Below are positions 1 to 11,151 of a stretch of 64,000 nt of DNA, piece by piece (the stretch's first letter is position 1; each line of letters begins with the position of its first letter). This stretch comes from Aaosphaeria pasadenensis (taxonomy: Eukaryota; Ascomycota; Dothideomycetes; Pleosporales): NCBI GenBank assembly GCA_022813625.1, contig JAKLMB010000012.1:372001-436000 (forward strand), given 5' to 3'. The notes beneath the pieces are model-generated. The model was not told the origin of the DNA, searched no databases, and saw only the letters and a list, made by a program, of their open reading frames with translations. Both the position numbers and the translations under genes were made by a program.

Positions 1-484
1 CCGACGTCGTCTCTAGCGGGAGATGAGTTGTGCCTCGTTCGTACGGAATAGGCTCTATAGGGCGAAGTCTTTCTTCTTTCGCTTCCCCCTTCGACGCTAG
101 AAGCGGCATGGAAGGCAGGGGGTATGTTGTGTCGTATGCGGGCGCAAAGAAAGAAACCTTATTGTCAAAGTGGAAAGTGGAGGTTTGTGATGATGATGGT
201 TGATGACGCTGATGACGATGACGATCCCGCATCGCCTACTTACCTTTCCACTGTTTGCGGGTGGCCTTGTCAGGTACCCTACCTATCTGGCCTGGCTGGG
301 TGAGGTGAGGTGAGGTATGGTCAGGCGTTCCTCTCATCTCGTCACTATTCTTTATTTTCTTTCTACGTTGTGTGGTCGTATCTCTGCTTGCTTTCGAGTG
401 ATTTAACTTCTAGCCAAGGCAATATAGGAACTTGCATGTACGGAGCACCGCGTGCGCAACGCACAATCCCAATACTCCATCATA

Positions 485-559
485 GATCCTTCGAACCTAT
501 GCGATTGGTTCGAGATATCATAATCTCCATCGTGAGCAATGGTTAACGTTCGAAGGATC
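485..559. repeat. 12-bp perfect inverted repeat with 51-bp spacer
   Basis: GATCCTTCGAAC at 485-496 is the exact reverse complement of GTTCGAAGGATC at 548-559. Each arm contains the palindrome TTCGAA. It lies about 500 bp upstream of the glycine-rich gene. It could be a transcription-factor site pair, a remnant of a small element, or chance. Confidence 0.6.
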
Positions 560-788
560 GGGGTTAGAATGGTGGCTGGGGGGCTGTGAAGCATCGACCA
601 TGACCGTCACCCTAGCGCAGCAACCCACCCCCCCGGGCACTTACCCTTGGGGACATGTGGATTCGACAACGTGTGGTGAGATAACCTTGTTGACCGGTGA
701 ATGGGCTGTAGACGGGGTGTTTCTTTTTGTGGCTTTTTGTGGATTAGAGTTCGAGGCGCACTTGGAGTTGGGGTGAGGGTTAGGTGGA

Positions 789-795
789 TATATAA
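789..795 (+). promoter_or_regulatory. TATA-box-like element
   Basis: TATATAA at 789-795 lies 268 bp before the start codon at 1063. It is followed after about 40 bp by a pyrimidine/C-A-rich stretch typical of fungal transcription starts. Assigning it to the glycine-rich gene is an inference from position. Confidence 0.4.
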
Positions 796-1062
796 GATGC
801 GATTCCCGCACTGGTGCTGACGGGTTTGTTATTCATATTCAACCAACTCACCTACCATTTCTTTCTTTGCATATTTCCTTGAAGAGAGATACTACTAAAC
901 AACTACGATACCAAATTAACGATAATTTCGTCGTACATACATACGTCTACGAGCAAAGACATACATACCACATCAAAGCCAACACCACGACATCGATAAG
1001 GGTGTAATACAACCATACTACCACATACTCAAACATCCCCAACAACAACCGCAACTACAACA

Positions 1063-1356
1063 ATGGGCTGCGGCTCAAGCAAACAAGCGTCCGCCTACCC
1101 GCAACCCATGCGGCAGACGCGTTACAACTACAACATCAACGCCGCGCCCGCCTACGGCTACGGGGACCCGTACGGCTACGGAGGCAAGAAGAAGGGGAGG
1201 AAGGGAAGGAGATACTACGGGGACGGTGGCGCGTCGGCAACCGCTGGATATGTTGATGGAGGAGGAGGTGGATGGTTTAGTGGCGGAGGGGACGGCGGAG
1301 GTGGAGGAGGGGGAGGAGGTGGTGATGGTGGTGGTGGGGGTGGTGGAGGCTGCTAA
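1063..1356 (+). CDS. Small glycine-rich protein with dual-lipidation N-terminus
   Basis: A single-exon 97-aa protein beginning MGCGSSK. Gly2 followed by Ser at positions 5-6 fits an N-myristoylation signal, and Cys3 is a likely palmitoylation site, as in SH4-type anchors; attachment to a membrane is therefore predicted. Residues 20-40 are rich in Tyr, Ala and Gly. A basic patch KKKGRKGRR follows at about 42-50 and could bind acidic lipid. From about residue 64 the protein is almost pure glycine with occasional Asp, and it ends in a lone Cys. There is no known catalytic domain and I do not recognise a named family. The start is the first ATG after a long A/C-rich leader, and the MGC context supports it. 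The low-complexity composition means it could be mis-scored by gene finders. Confidence 0.7.
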   Translation: MGCGSSKQASAYPQPMRQTRYNYNINAAPAYGYGDPYGYGGKKKGRKGRRYYGDGGASATAGYVDGGGGGWFSGGGDGGGGGGGGGGDGGGGGGGGC

Positions 1357-1765
1357 GTACACAGTAGGAGGGTAAGAAGAGAATGAGTAGGAGGGGGGAA
1401 GGGGTGAATTGATGGTTCTAGGTCATTATTTTGGGATGGGGAGTTGTATATACCATTTTGTTTTCTGGTCTATTTATGATGTTATGAATGTTAGAATCAT
1501 ATGTTTTGATTATATCATCGTGGGTCTATGGTGACGGTGTGAAATCTCGTGATTGATAAAAGCTCCATGGCCATAAAGATTCGAATGAATTTGAACAGAG
1601 ATGAAGATGAGAAAGTTTATATTATATCCATGAATATGTTAACTCAGCCCTAAAGGCAGAGGCCGGCGCAGTTTCCGTGCTTTTTATGTGCCCTAGTTGT
1701 CGCCGTAAAATATATAGTATCAGAAATTCGTTTGATCAAGAGAGAGATAGCTTTCGACTAGAGAT
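1357..1765. other. Convergent 3' intergenic region
   Basis: About 400 bp between the glycine-rich gene and the oppositely oriented dioxygenase gene. It is AT-rich with no supported ORF, and presumably holds the two 3' UTRs. Confidence 0.6.
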
Positions 1766-2428
1766 CTAGTGGGCAGCGGAAACTCGCGTCTTGAGATAAC
1801 CCTGGCGGAAGTCGTTCTTGTCTGTCTCTTCGCTCCTGTTGAGAGGGGTCCATTTGGGGTCCTCCTTGAACAATCGCATAGCCTTGGTGTACTGTTTCAA
1901 CCAAGTTAGAATTGACCTTTTGCTCTCTCTCGGCAGGGAACCGAAATCTCATGGTTTCTTACGTTATCTGCGTTGGTGGTGAATCGATGATAGATCCCAG
2001 CAGGCAAGATGATCAAATCATTCTTCGCCAACTCGATCCTCACCCAATCGTCGCTCTCGCTCCTGACATCAAAATATCCAACGCCGTCGGTGATATACCT
2101 GATCTCTTCGTCCTCGTGGATGTGCTCGTGGAAGAAGTTCTTCACCTTCTCCTCGTAGCCCGGGAGCGTCGAGGGGGATATCGTGATCTCGTCGCGGTTC
2201 TTGTAGGAGCGGGACGAGGCGAGCGCGTCCACGTCGGAGATGTCGGGGTAGTTGTAGTAGAGGACGCCGAGCTTCTCGAGATAGGAAGAGGGTACCTCGC
2301 GGCCGGAGTCGTGGGGCTCGCGCTGGTCGCCCTGCGGAGGTGGGTTAGCTGAATGAACGATTTCACTTGTGGATGGCTATTGTGTGGGAGATACGTACCG
2401 GAAGATTGTCGTACCAGTATGCCTTCAT
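1766..2428 (-). CDS. ADI1: Acireductone dioxygenase (ARD), methionine salvage
   Basis: Spliced model complement(1766..1891, 1963..2331, 2399..2428), 525 nt and 174 aa, beginning MKAYWYDNLP. The enzyme oxidises the acireductone 1,2-dihydroxy-3-keto-5-methylthiopentene to the keto-acid precursor of methionine plus formate in the methionine salvage pathway. It is a cupin-fold, cytosolic/nuclear protein. The metal-binding set is visible: EHIHEDEE gives His80, His82 and Glu86, with His125 in GIYHRFT. Length matches the eukaryotic family (about 180 aa). Intron 1 is GTACGT...CGCAG and intron 2 GTAAGA...AACAG. Only one strong start lies upstream, in a 10-residue first exon. Fe/Ni occupancy decides on-path versus off-path chemistry and cannot be read from sequence. 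Confidence 0.95.
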
Positions 2429-3016
2429 TTTGAACAATGTTTGTCAATTACGACGAGCGCTAAATGTGCAATGATGGAATGTTTTGAGGGGTTGAAATCG
2501 TCAATCGAAAAAAGATTTGGAGATGTTGCGGGGTGGACGGAGAATGGCGTCATAGTATTATTCAGCCTCAGGGTCTGGCTGTCAAATACAATCGCCTCAT
2601 TGGACCACGAGCCACGACAAAGGTTGGGGATGCAATTAAGCTCATGGGATATATTTGGAAACCCCGTCTGGACGTGCCTGTTCCCCTCTAGGTCTGATAT
2701 TGGCCTAGCATCTATGCGTATGCTCGTATGCTTGGATCGGAAATCCCATGCACGGCATTGTATAGACGGACCTCGTAGAATTGATGCGTAATCCCCCACG
2801 AGCGTTACAAGTCCATTTTGTAACTTGGGTACGAAAAGCCCGTATCGGTTTCGGGGATATTGATAATGATGCCCTATCGTTTACCGAGTTTCACGAAGCT
2901 TGAGTTCACGTCGAGTGCCTCAGTCTACCACCACCATGAACGCCATCCTGTGACTGAAATGTGAACCATGTAGTACTTGTCGCTATGCTGCAAAAAGAAA
3001 ACAATGTCCGTAATGC
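2429..3016. other. Intergenic region, no supported gene
   Basis: 588 bp between two minus-strand genes. Overlapping open frames occur on both strands (2369-2799), but they lack splice-consistent extensions or recognisable motifs, so I treat them as chance. It should contain the promoter of the dioxygenase gene and the 3' UTR of the phosducin-like gene. Confidence 0.5.
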
Positions 3017-3794
3017 CTAATCCCAATCATCGTCATCGTCATCGTTCTCCATGTTTTGCCGTCGTTTCTGGTTTTCTTTCCTTTCCCGCTCGTCTTCCTG
3101 GTTCACCTTTGATCGGACTAGTACATTTGCTCGTATCAAACGAGATTCGAGGTCCCTGGTGGTGAAGCTGTCAGGCGTTCGGCCCAAGCCCTCGAAGCCA
3201 ATTACTCGATCCACTCCGATGCCGTCTATGAATGCAATTACACAAGGTAGAACTTGAATTTTTAACTTGGTGACCAGGAAAGGAGCATTGTCCACGTTAA
3301 TTTTCAATATCCGAGCCTCGTAGTGGGCTGGAGCAAGGGACTTGATACATAGTCAGAGAGAAAGAAAGAGAGAGAGAGGAAAAAAGGAGACGACACAATG
3401 AGCAGAAACCTTGTGTTCAATGAGGTTCTACAAGTGCGTGTGACAAAGAGCGAGACAGTGGTATTGTCCTACTACTTACCTTCAGGTGGCTATCCATGAT
3501 CCTGCATCGGTTGAAGTCTGGCTTGAAGAAATGCACGACACACTTTTTCGTACTAGTCGTAATGTCCATCAGGGCTTTTTCCTCCTTGATCTCGACATAG
3601 GTGCCATGGTCGCTCGCTCGGAGATGCCGGGCTCTGTCATACTCTGCATGAAGCTGCTGAAGCCGCTGCTCGCGAAAGGCATCTAGCTCAGAATCATCTT
3701 CTAGTGCGGCGATGAGGGCATCTTCGTCTGACTCGTCGCCGCCTCTATTGGCCTTGTCCAAGACAGCGGCGACCTTTGGGTCCAATTCGGCCAT
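3017..3794 (-). CDS. PLP1: Thioredoxin-fold phosducin-like protein (TXNDC9/PLP1 type)
   Basis: Spliced model complement(3017..3340, 3410..3427, 3480..3794), 657 nt and 218 aa. Members of this family are thioredoxin-fold co-chaperones that work with the CCT/TRiC chaperonin in actin and tubulin folding. The sequence starts MAELDPKVAA, has a charged helical N-terminus, then the thioredoxin-like core with VVHFFKPDFNRCRIMDSHL, SLAPAHYEARILKINVDNAPFLV and KIQVLPCVIAFIDG. It ends in an acidic tail of aspartates before WD. The active-site CxxC of true thioredoxins is absent, as is usual in this family. Exon 2 is only 18 nt (NLIEHK), and its donor is GTTTCT, which is unusual. Without that exon the frame is still kept, so it could be optional. 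A longer upstream open frame to about 3878 exists, but the MAEL start fits homologues. Confidence 0.88.
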
Positions 3795-5216
3795 GTCGCG
3801 CGTGTGGTGGGGTACGCGAGGGCTGGCTGAAGAATTTAAGGGATATCTAGGGAGGAGGATGGGGGGCAGTGGGAGCACGGGTTGGGTGAATTATTGCATG
3901 GACCAAACGACCAAACTCGGTTGGATAGGATAGATCGATGCGTCACGTGATGACGGGGAATAGGGAATAGGGATACGCGGCGCCTCCAAGGTTCAAACAA
4001 AAGTGATCAACCCGACTACAAGGAGAAGATGCGCACGCGATCGAGTTGAACAATTTTGCATTGGTTTAACTAGGACACACATGCCTTGCCTTCTCTTGCA
4101 GAAAGGGGATTAGGGTTTCTTTAGGTATTAATTAATTACTCGTAGGTTAGGAAAGAAAGGAAAAGGAAAAAGAGATAGTGCACTGTGTACGGAGTAGTCC
4201 CACTATTTTTCTTTCTTCCTAATTGTTAGGAGCTGGATGGGTCATGGAGTTGCGCGTCGTGGTCGTCGGGGTGGCTGATATTACGCAGCAAACGCAATAG
4301 TTTCAACAAGTAGACCCTACTCGGCCCAGCAGTTCCAGTGCTTCCAGTAGTCCATTGTCGTCGTGAGGATCGTGGGCCATTGCTATTTTATGTATGGTTC
4401 GTTGGCCACGGAGGTTTGTTTTACAATACCTGAGGTACGTACCCCGTACCCTGGGGATGGGGATACTGGATACTGTAGTATTGTTGGGCCACCACCCTGC
4501 TTCATAGGCACGATAGGATAAGTAACTGTCTACTAATGAATAGGCCTACACGGGCATTGACGAGTAGGAAAGGACAGACATACTTTACTACAGACGAGAC
4601 ACGACCAGACAAGGGGTAATTCTCCGCTTGGCATATGCTCAGTCCGGGAGTGTTTAAAATTAACCACAACGTTAGTCTACCTAGTCCCCTAGTCCACCTA
4701 GTTATCTACGGGTACCTACACCTACACCGCAAATACACCCATTAACTAAGTACCTACTTACTACTGTGTACTGCGTGTAATAAACCATCTCACACACCAT
4801 TATCTGTTATTTGCCATCCGCATCGCATCTGCAAGCCAGGAGCAGTTAATCCGCACTAAACCCTTTTCCCAGCTCCGCCCGCCTCCTTGCACATTCTCTC
4901 TCTCTCTTCTTCAAGCAACATAATCCTTTTTTCCCCCCCTTCTACTAATATCTGTTCGTCCTACCTTCGCCGCTCCTACCTCCTGCCACTTATCACCACT
5001 TTTGCTCCTTACTTCTTCTTCTTCTTTTCCTTCTTCTTTCCTATCTATCTATCAACCCATCCGGTCTCTTCCCTTCCATTACCTGCCTTCAGATCTCGTG
5101 TCTCTGGCTTGGTGTCCGCTCGCTCACTTGCGCCGCGCCGTTGTTACTTCCAGTTCCTACTGTACACCAACCCCTACTCCTTCGACTTAATCAACCTCGT
5201 ACCCCCCACCGCAATC
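3795..5216. other. Divergent promoter region and 5' leader
   Basis: About 1.4 kb between two divergently transcribed genes. There is no convincing ORF from 3880 to 4880. A GTACGGAGTA motif lies at about 4187-4196. From about 4885 the plus strand becomes strongly pyrimidine-rich (CTCTCTCTCTTC, CTTCTTCTTCTT), the usual look of a fungal transcription start and 5' UTR for the GDP-mannose transporter. An in-frame extension upstream to 4887 contains no ATG before 5217. Confidence 0.55.
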
Positions 5217-6541
5217 ATGTCCGACGACAAGAAGAGAGACGATGACTACAGAATCGAGATCCCCGAGAAGACCGGCGATTCCTTCAGTCGCCCTTTGTCG
5301 CCGCTCCGTGTCCCTCCAGCCCGCCAGGGCCTCGCCGTCAGCGAGAATGCCTCGATCGCCATCGTCTCCTACTGCGGTTCCTCCATTTTGATGACCGTCA
5401 CGAATAAATACGTTCTCTCGGGCACGGATTTCAACCTCAATTTTTTCCTCCTCTGCGTTCAAGTGGGTCTCTTCTCTCTCTGCGGAAACGCGATTTCGCC
5501 CCTTGTCTGACCGTATCACAGGCCGTCGTTTGCGTAGTAGCCATCTCCACCTGCAAGAGCGCCGGTGTCATTACCTACCGTGACTTCAAGACCGAGGAGG
5601 CAAAGAAATGTATGTCTCGAGCACTAAGACAAGCATCGAAGCCAATGCTAATTGTATATCAGGGTTCCCCATCTCCGTCCTCCTCATCGGTATGATCTAT
5701 ACCAGCACAAAGGCCCTGCAATACCTCTCGATCCCCGTGTACACAATTTTCAAGAATTTGACCATCATCATTATCGCATATGGCGAGGTACTCTGGTTCG
5801 GAGGCTCCGTCACTCCCATGGCTCTTTTCTCTTTCGGATTGATGGTCTTCAGCTCCATCATCGCTGCCTGGGCCGATATCCAGCATGCATTGGCTAGCTT
5901 TGGCGGTGAAGCTTCGACACAAGCAAACGATGCCATCTCGACTCTCAATGCTGGATACCTCTGGATGATGTTCAACTGCTTCTGCACTGCTACCTATGTT
6001 TTGGGCATGAGGAAGCGCATCAAGTTGACCAACTTCAAGGATTTTGACAGTATGTTTGATAGTAGATTTCTTACCTGATTATATGGCTAACCTTTGACCA
6101 GCTATGTACTACAACAACTTGCTGACCATCCCGATCTTGCTCGTTGCATCTTTGTTCGTCGAGGATTGGTCGTCTGCCAACATTGCCAAGAACTTCCCTG
6201 TCGAGTACCGCAACCGCCTCATTATCGCCATGGTCTTCTCCGGTCTTTCCTCCGTCTTCATCTCCTACACATCCGCCTGGTGTGTCCGTGTCACCTCCTC
6301 TACCACCTACTCCATGGTTGGAGCTCTGAACAAGCTCCCCATCGCTCTCAGTGGATTGATCTTCTTCGATGCTGCCGTCACCTTCGCCAGTGTTTCCGCC
6401 ATTTTCGTCGGTTTCGTCAGCGGTATTGTCTACGCTCTCGCCAAGGTGCGACAGAACACCAAGCCAAAGACCGCTCTCCCCACCCACCAACCCCCGGTGA
6501 GCGCCAGCAGCCAGAGCATGCGTGACGGGCTCAAGTCATAG
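5217..6541 (+). CDS. VRG4: Golgi GDP-mannose transporter
   Basis: Spliced model join(5217..5462, 5522..5609, 5663..6049, 6102..6541), 1161 nt and 386 aa. This nucleotide-sugar transporter imports GDP-mannose into the Golgi lumen in exchange for GMP, feeding N- and O-mannosylation and sphingolipid mannosylation. The signature GALNK motif that binds the nucleotide sugar lies at residues 314-318, and the FKNLTIII stretch of the family is in exon 3. About ten hydrophobic segments run from residue 45 to about 355. The N-terminal 40 residues are hydrophilic and face the cytosol, and the C-terminal tail is short and polar. All three introns have clean donors (GTGGGT, GTATGT, GTATGT) and CAG/CAG/CAG acceptors. 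Filamentous fungi often name it gmtA. It fits functionally with the GT32 mannosyltransferase at the right end of the window, although the two are not linked. Confidence 0.95.
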
Positions 6542-7541
6542 GCCCGGCAATCTCCGAGGTTCGATATTTAATTCTGCATCAAGGCGCTGGTTGCTGCTTT
6601 ATCATCCCATACAGGAGACCGGTTTGGAGCCCTTCTCTCTTTTCACCAATTCGGTTGTATGCCTTCGACTCGGGAAGCGAATTGAATTCCACTAGAAAAA
6701 TGACAAATCCACCACTTTTTGCACGAGTCCTTTTCCAGGGGGAGTGTTGCTTTCATGTACTTTTTGTACGTTTACATTTTTGGTCTCTGAGTCAGAAACA
6801 GTTGGAACAATTATCTAGATATGGCCGGCGTATGGACGGATACACTTGGTGAGCCCTTTTTTGCTCCCTCGCAAATTTATATGGATTGGAGATGAATTAG
6901 GAGTTTTTTTTGTTCTTTTCCTTTTTTTTATCCTATGGCATGATATCAAATGCATTACCAACCAAACTTCAAATACGATGTTTCCTTTCCCCTTGTCTAA
7001 AATGTGTCTTCGCCTGCCGAGTATTGCTGCCTGCTAATTGAGATGAAGAAGCTCGAAAAACTAATATTGTCCAGTGACCTGACCTCATAGAAAAATAGCC
7101 TTCCTCGTATTGTGCAGAATGCAGTACCTTGTTGTCTTTGTTAACCATTTGTGTGGTGGTATTGGTTGTTGGTTGGTCTTCAATACAAAAAACGCACAAT
7201 TACTTTGTCTCCCCCAACTTAACAGTGTCCTATTGTGCACAATAGCTATTGTTGGACACCCTCCCTCCCAGCTCTATATCACCATGCCCGTAGAATACCA
7301 AGGAAAGTTTTCGATTGTTTCTTGCAAAGCTTTGTTGCCTCTTCAAACAATCGATAGGTATTTTCTGCCGTTTAGAAGCAAAGCAGGCAAAGCAAAAGCA
7401 GAGCAAATTCGAAAGAAACGGTAAAAGACTACTACGAACTTTACTTGCTCACTCAATCTCCAGATCAACACTACCGACGCATGATTGAAGCGTCATTAGT
7501 CGTCAAAAAAAGGATAACACGCGATCCCAAGTCATTTTGCC
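6542..7541. other. Intergenic region, no supported gene
   Basis: 1 kb between two plus-strand genes. It contains short AT-rich open frames (6655-6852, 7110-7424) without motifs or splice support. The first part is probably the VRG4 3' UTR. The part from about 7430 to 7541 is the leader of the next gene. Confidence 0.5.
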
Positions 7542-10380
7542 ATGGGTAGATTCCAGGGCGGTAAGTAAAAGATATCTCCCAACCCCACGAATGTAAAAGT
7601 ATATCAGAATACTAATATGGAAAACAGCTCCCGTCCTCGAGGACTCTCCTTCTCCTCCGCGGCAGACACCTCCACCAGCAACACGTAGGGCAACACGCTC
7701 ACGAACACTCGATTTGAGGGCGCTGATCGGCGAGGTAGAGCAAGGTGATACGCTCTCAGTGCCTTCACCCGCGACGCCCGATCCACGGTCACCTCCCCCA
7801 CAGGCACGACAGGACGCTGCCAGGCCAGAAGAAGCAGAACAACAGCAACAGCAACAGCAAGTCGAAGCCTACGACCCGCTGAACCCATACCTCCCCCCGC
7901 ACCACCACGCCGAGAGAAGACGACCCACCAACGCCCGCCCGCCGCGCCCCCAATCGTCGACGACCATCATTACCACCACCACAACAACCACGACTCAAGA
8001 AAACCCATACAACCCGCACCTAATCCAGCACGCCATCGCAGGCGCCCCATCCCTGAACCCCTGGTGCAGCTGCGCGCCGACGCGCTCCGGACACCGACAC
8101 CTCGTGAACGAGTGCCCGCAGCGGCGGCAGCACAAGACGGACGTGAGTCTCTGCGCGCACCAGCGGCTGGTTGTACTCTGGCGGCCCGACGACGCTGCGA
8201 ACCGCAACGGCTCGTACAAAGTTTACGTCGAGGACTACTTGCACCGGGACCCGGACTTCCCCCGCGAGCACGAGGCGTGCAAGCGGCACGAGCCGGAGGA
8301 CCGGGTGGCGTTGCTTGCGCGGAGGCTGGTGGAGGATGTGGAGAGATTGAGTAGGGGCGGCAGGGGCGGCGTGAGGGTGAGTGAGAGGATTGCGGATTCG
8401 GAGATTAGGGGCTTGCTTTCGATGGTGAGGTATGAGGAGGATGCGAAGAAGAGGAGGGCGGATGCGGCGAGGGAGAGGGATGGGAAGATTAAGGCGTTGG
8501 CGGAGGAGAGGGAGAGGAAGGGGAGGGCGGAGGAGAAGGAGAGGAGGAAGAGGGCGAGGGAGGCGAAGGAGGTGGAGATGGAGAGGAGGAGGGCGGCTGA
8601 GGCGGATGCTAAGTCCGAGGAGAGGAGGGAGGAGGAGAGGAGGGAGGAGGAGAGGAAGAAGAAGGAGGCGAGGAGACTGGAGCGGCTGAAGAAAGAGGAG
8701 GAGATGAAGAGAGAGGAGGAGGCGAAGGCGAAGGAGATGGAGATGAGGAGAGCGGCCGAGGCGATTGCTAAGGCCAAGAAGATGAAGATGAAGAAGAAGG
8801 AAGAGGAGAGGAAGGAGGAGGAGAAGAAGAAACAGAAGGAGATGAGGAAAATGGAGCGGATGAAGAAAAGAGATGCTTTTAAAAAACAGGAAAAGGCACA
8901 GGAACTGGCGGAGTTCAAGAAACAGGAGCAAAAGAAGAGGGATGAAGAGATGAAGAAGAGGGAGGAACAGGAAGCGAAGGTAAAGGAGCAGATGAAGAGA
9001 AGTGAGGCGTTGAGGAAACTGGATGAGAGGAGGAAAAGGGAGGAGTTGAAGAAAAAGGAGCACGAGGAGATGGTGAAGAAGAAGCATGAGAGGATGAGGA
9101 TCAAGCAGTTGGAGGAGATCAAGAAGAATGAGATGGATGGCTTGGAGGATGGAGTCGAGTCTCAGGGCATCAAAGGAAGTCCAGGTGACAAAGCAATGTT
9201 GTCTCCACCATCAGAATCACCACCGAGTTCACCTCCACCATCACCTCTACGACCACTCCCTCCACCGTTAGATTCTCGCGAATACTCCATGTATGACGCT
9301 TCATATTCAAGCGACGAAGACTCGTTGTTTAACGACCCCGACTCAGACCCGCCAGTCTATTATGGTCATTCAACTCGCGACGACGACTTCCTCTCCGGTC
9401 CCCGAAACCTTCCAGCTGAAGACGCCCCCGAGATCAGAGTGTGGCCCCCGAGCTCCGCAACCCCGTCATTTCAAGAACGTCCCCGGATTTTTGGCCCAGG
9501 CTCCGGCTTCTCGGATGCTCCTTACCTCCACGCCCCGAGTTCCAACTTGTTGGGTGGAAATGCCGACATTGTCGAAACTCCCAGTTCTCTTGAGCACGTC
9601 GAGAACGATTTAAATTTAGACGACATCGGTGAGGAAGAGGAAGAGGATGACGATGGCGAGGCTTGGGTGAAGTCTGGGAAGAGGAAGCATGACGAGACGT
9701 TCGAAAGTGATGGCGAGAGGCCGACTAAGCGAGTTCAGGTAGAGGCTTTAGAGGATGAAGGAGAAGAGGAAGCAGAGGAAGCAGACGAGAGAGAAGAACA
9801 AGAAGAAGAAGAAGAAGAGGAGGAGGAGGAGGAGGAGGAGGAGGAGACATTGGCGATTAAGTCTAGGAAAAGGAAGCGTGGTGAGACGCCAGAGAGTGAT
9901 GGCAAAAGACCAGCCAAGAAGACTCAGGTGGTGCCTTCTGACGATGAAGGAGAAGAGGTAGAAGAAGAAGTGGGAATGGAAGCGGGAGAAGAAGTAGAGA
10001 AGGAGGATGCAGATGATGTAGAGGAGGAAGAGAGCAGCGATGTTGAGAGCGTGTTTGAACGCATTGCTCAAATCAAGGCCGGGGATAGCATCAAGCACTC
10101 CCCTTCTTCCTCTCCTCCAGCAACAGCACCACGGTCCAAGAAACGCGAGCGTTCTGCCACGCCCGAGAAACACTCATCGCCCAGTCCCGACGCAAAACCT
10201 TCCTCGAAGAGGATCCGAAAGTCCTCTCCCGAAGGGGGAAGTATATATGACGCTGAAGCCGAGAATGTGATTCAATCAGTCGAAGTCACGCAGACACGGC
10301 AAGTCAGGCGTGTCGGTCAAGAAGATACACGCTCCTTTGCGGTAGAGGACGAGGTTGACTCAGATGATAGTACGGAGTAA
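7542..10380 (+). CDS. Large charged coiled-coil protein, function unknown
   Basis: Spliced model join(7542..7560, 7628..10380), 2772 nt and 923 aa. The 19-nt first exon encodes MGRFQG; the intron (GTAAGT...AACAG) is clean and joins in frame. I do not recognise a family. The N-terminus (1-140) is Pro/Gln/Thr-rich. Residues about 147-235 look folded and contain clustered Cys/His (WCSC, HRHLVNEC, LCAHQ, EACKRH), a possible metal site. Residues about 270-510 form one long Lys/Glu/Arg/Met coiled coil. Next comes a Ser/Pro/acidic linker, then two similar basic-acidic blocks (SGKRKHDETFESDGERPTKR and a close copy SRKRKRGETPESDGKRPAKK) flanking a run of Glu at about 729-746. The C-terminus is Ser/Pro-rich with KKRER/KRIRK patches that look like nuclear localisation signals. 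A nuclear scaffold or chromatin factor is plausible but only inferred. Confidence 0.75.
9795..9846 (+). repeat. GAA/GAG trinucleotide run coding polyglutamate
   Basis: An almost uninterrupted GAA/GAG run inside the coiled-coil gene encodes glutamates. Such tracts vary in length between strains. Confidence 0.8.
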
Positions 10381-11151
10381 GTAATAGAAATTTTTCAAGA
10401 CATAGTCGACCTAGAATGATTTGTAACCATCGATATATAAAGTAAGTTTGGTGAATCGTAGTGTTACCTCGTAGCAGTGAGTTGCGAACGTTTTTTTCCC
10501 TTTCTACAGTTTGAGTTGATATACATATATGTCCTAAGTCGTTTTGACACTTAATGGAAACCGACTTGAGTCGCGGGAGCGAGAAAACTCTTCTAGATTC
10601 CGCCGTCATAGCTAACAACAAACGCGCCTGTAAGCACCTAGAAAGGTTGGTGATGTCGGCTCACAAGCCTGGGTTGAGCTGAGATCGGACGATGGACGAT
10701 GGACGAAAAGATTGGCGTAGCATACCGCTACTAGGGTTTTAGCAATCTCTATTGAAATATCGAGTCTGCTATTGCTACATTAAAATGAAGCCCAATGAAC
10801 CCGCCGTGACCCAACACCTACCTGCGCACTTTCGCGCCCCAGAGAGACTAAGAAATAAGAAGCCCATCCATACAATCCTTCACGTAGAAAGACAACCCGA
10901 ATCCTCCACACGCGGCCTACCCTCGAAGCGCATGCAGGTGTGCTTTTTTGCCACACCCGAGGAACAGCGGAGTAATCGTAGGCTGCTAGATCGAGGAAGA
11001 ATACGTGTGGAGAGAGAACACGAAGAAAGACGCCCAACCATCGCTGCCCATCGCTTTCGCACTTTCACAGCCCTCCATCGCATCCCGTCCGAGATGCGTC
11101 TGAGCGTGTCATGCATTCCTATACGTCGTTCCGTCACATTCCGGATTTCAT
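10381..11151. other. Convergent intergenic region
   Basis: 770 bp between the coiled-coil gene and H2A.Z, which face each other. The plus-strand frame 10752-11213 runs into the H2A.Z coding region in antisense and has no recognisable motif, so I leave it out. This stretch should hold both 3' UTRs. Confidence 0.5.

Larger units (their letters stand above)
1..1062. other. Gene-free 5' flank and promoter region
   Basis: I see no convincing coding sequence here. The short open frames around 310-594 lie on both strands and look like chance. The stretch contains a perfect 12-bp inverted repeat (485-496 and 548-559), a TATA-like element near 789 and a C/A-rich tract at about 835-1060. That tract fits a long 5' UTR for the glycine-rich gene starting at 1063. 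Confidence 0.6.

Noticed and set aside
4887..5216. In-frame N-terminal extension of the GDP-mannose transporter
   Set aside because: It contains no ATG, translates a pyrimidine-rich leader, and the family starts near the MSDDKK methionine.
8020..9122. Two overlapping 295- and 355-codon minus-strand frames rich in Leu or Ser
   Set aside because: Antisense shadows of the Lys/Glu-rich coiled coil: GAG/AAG codons read backwards as CTC/CTT or TCC/TTC.
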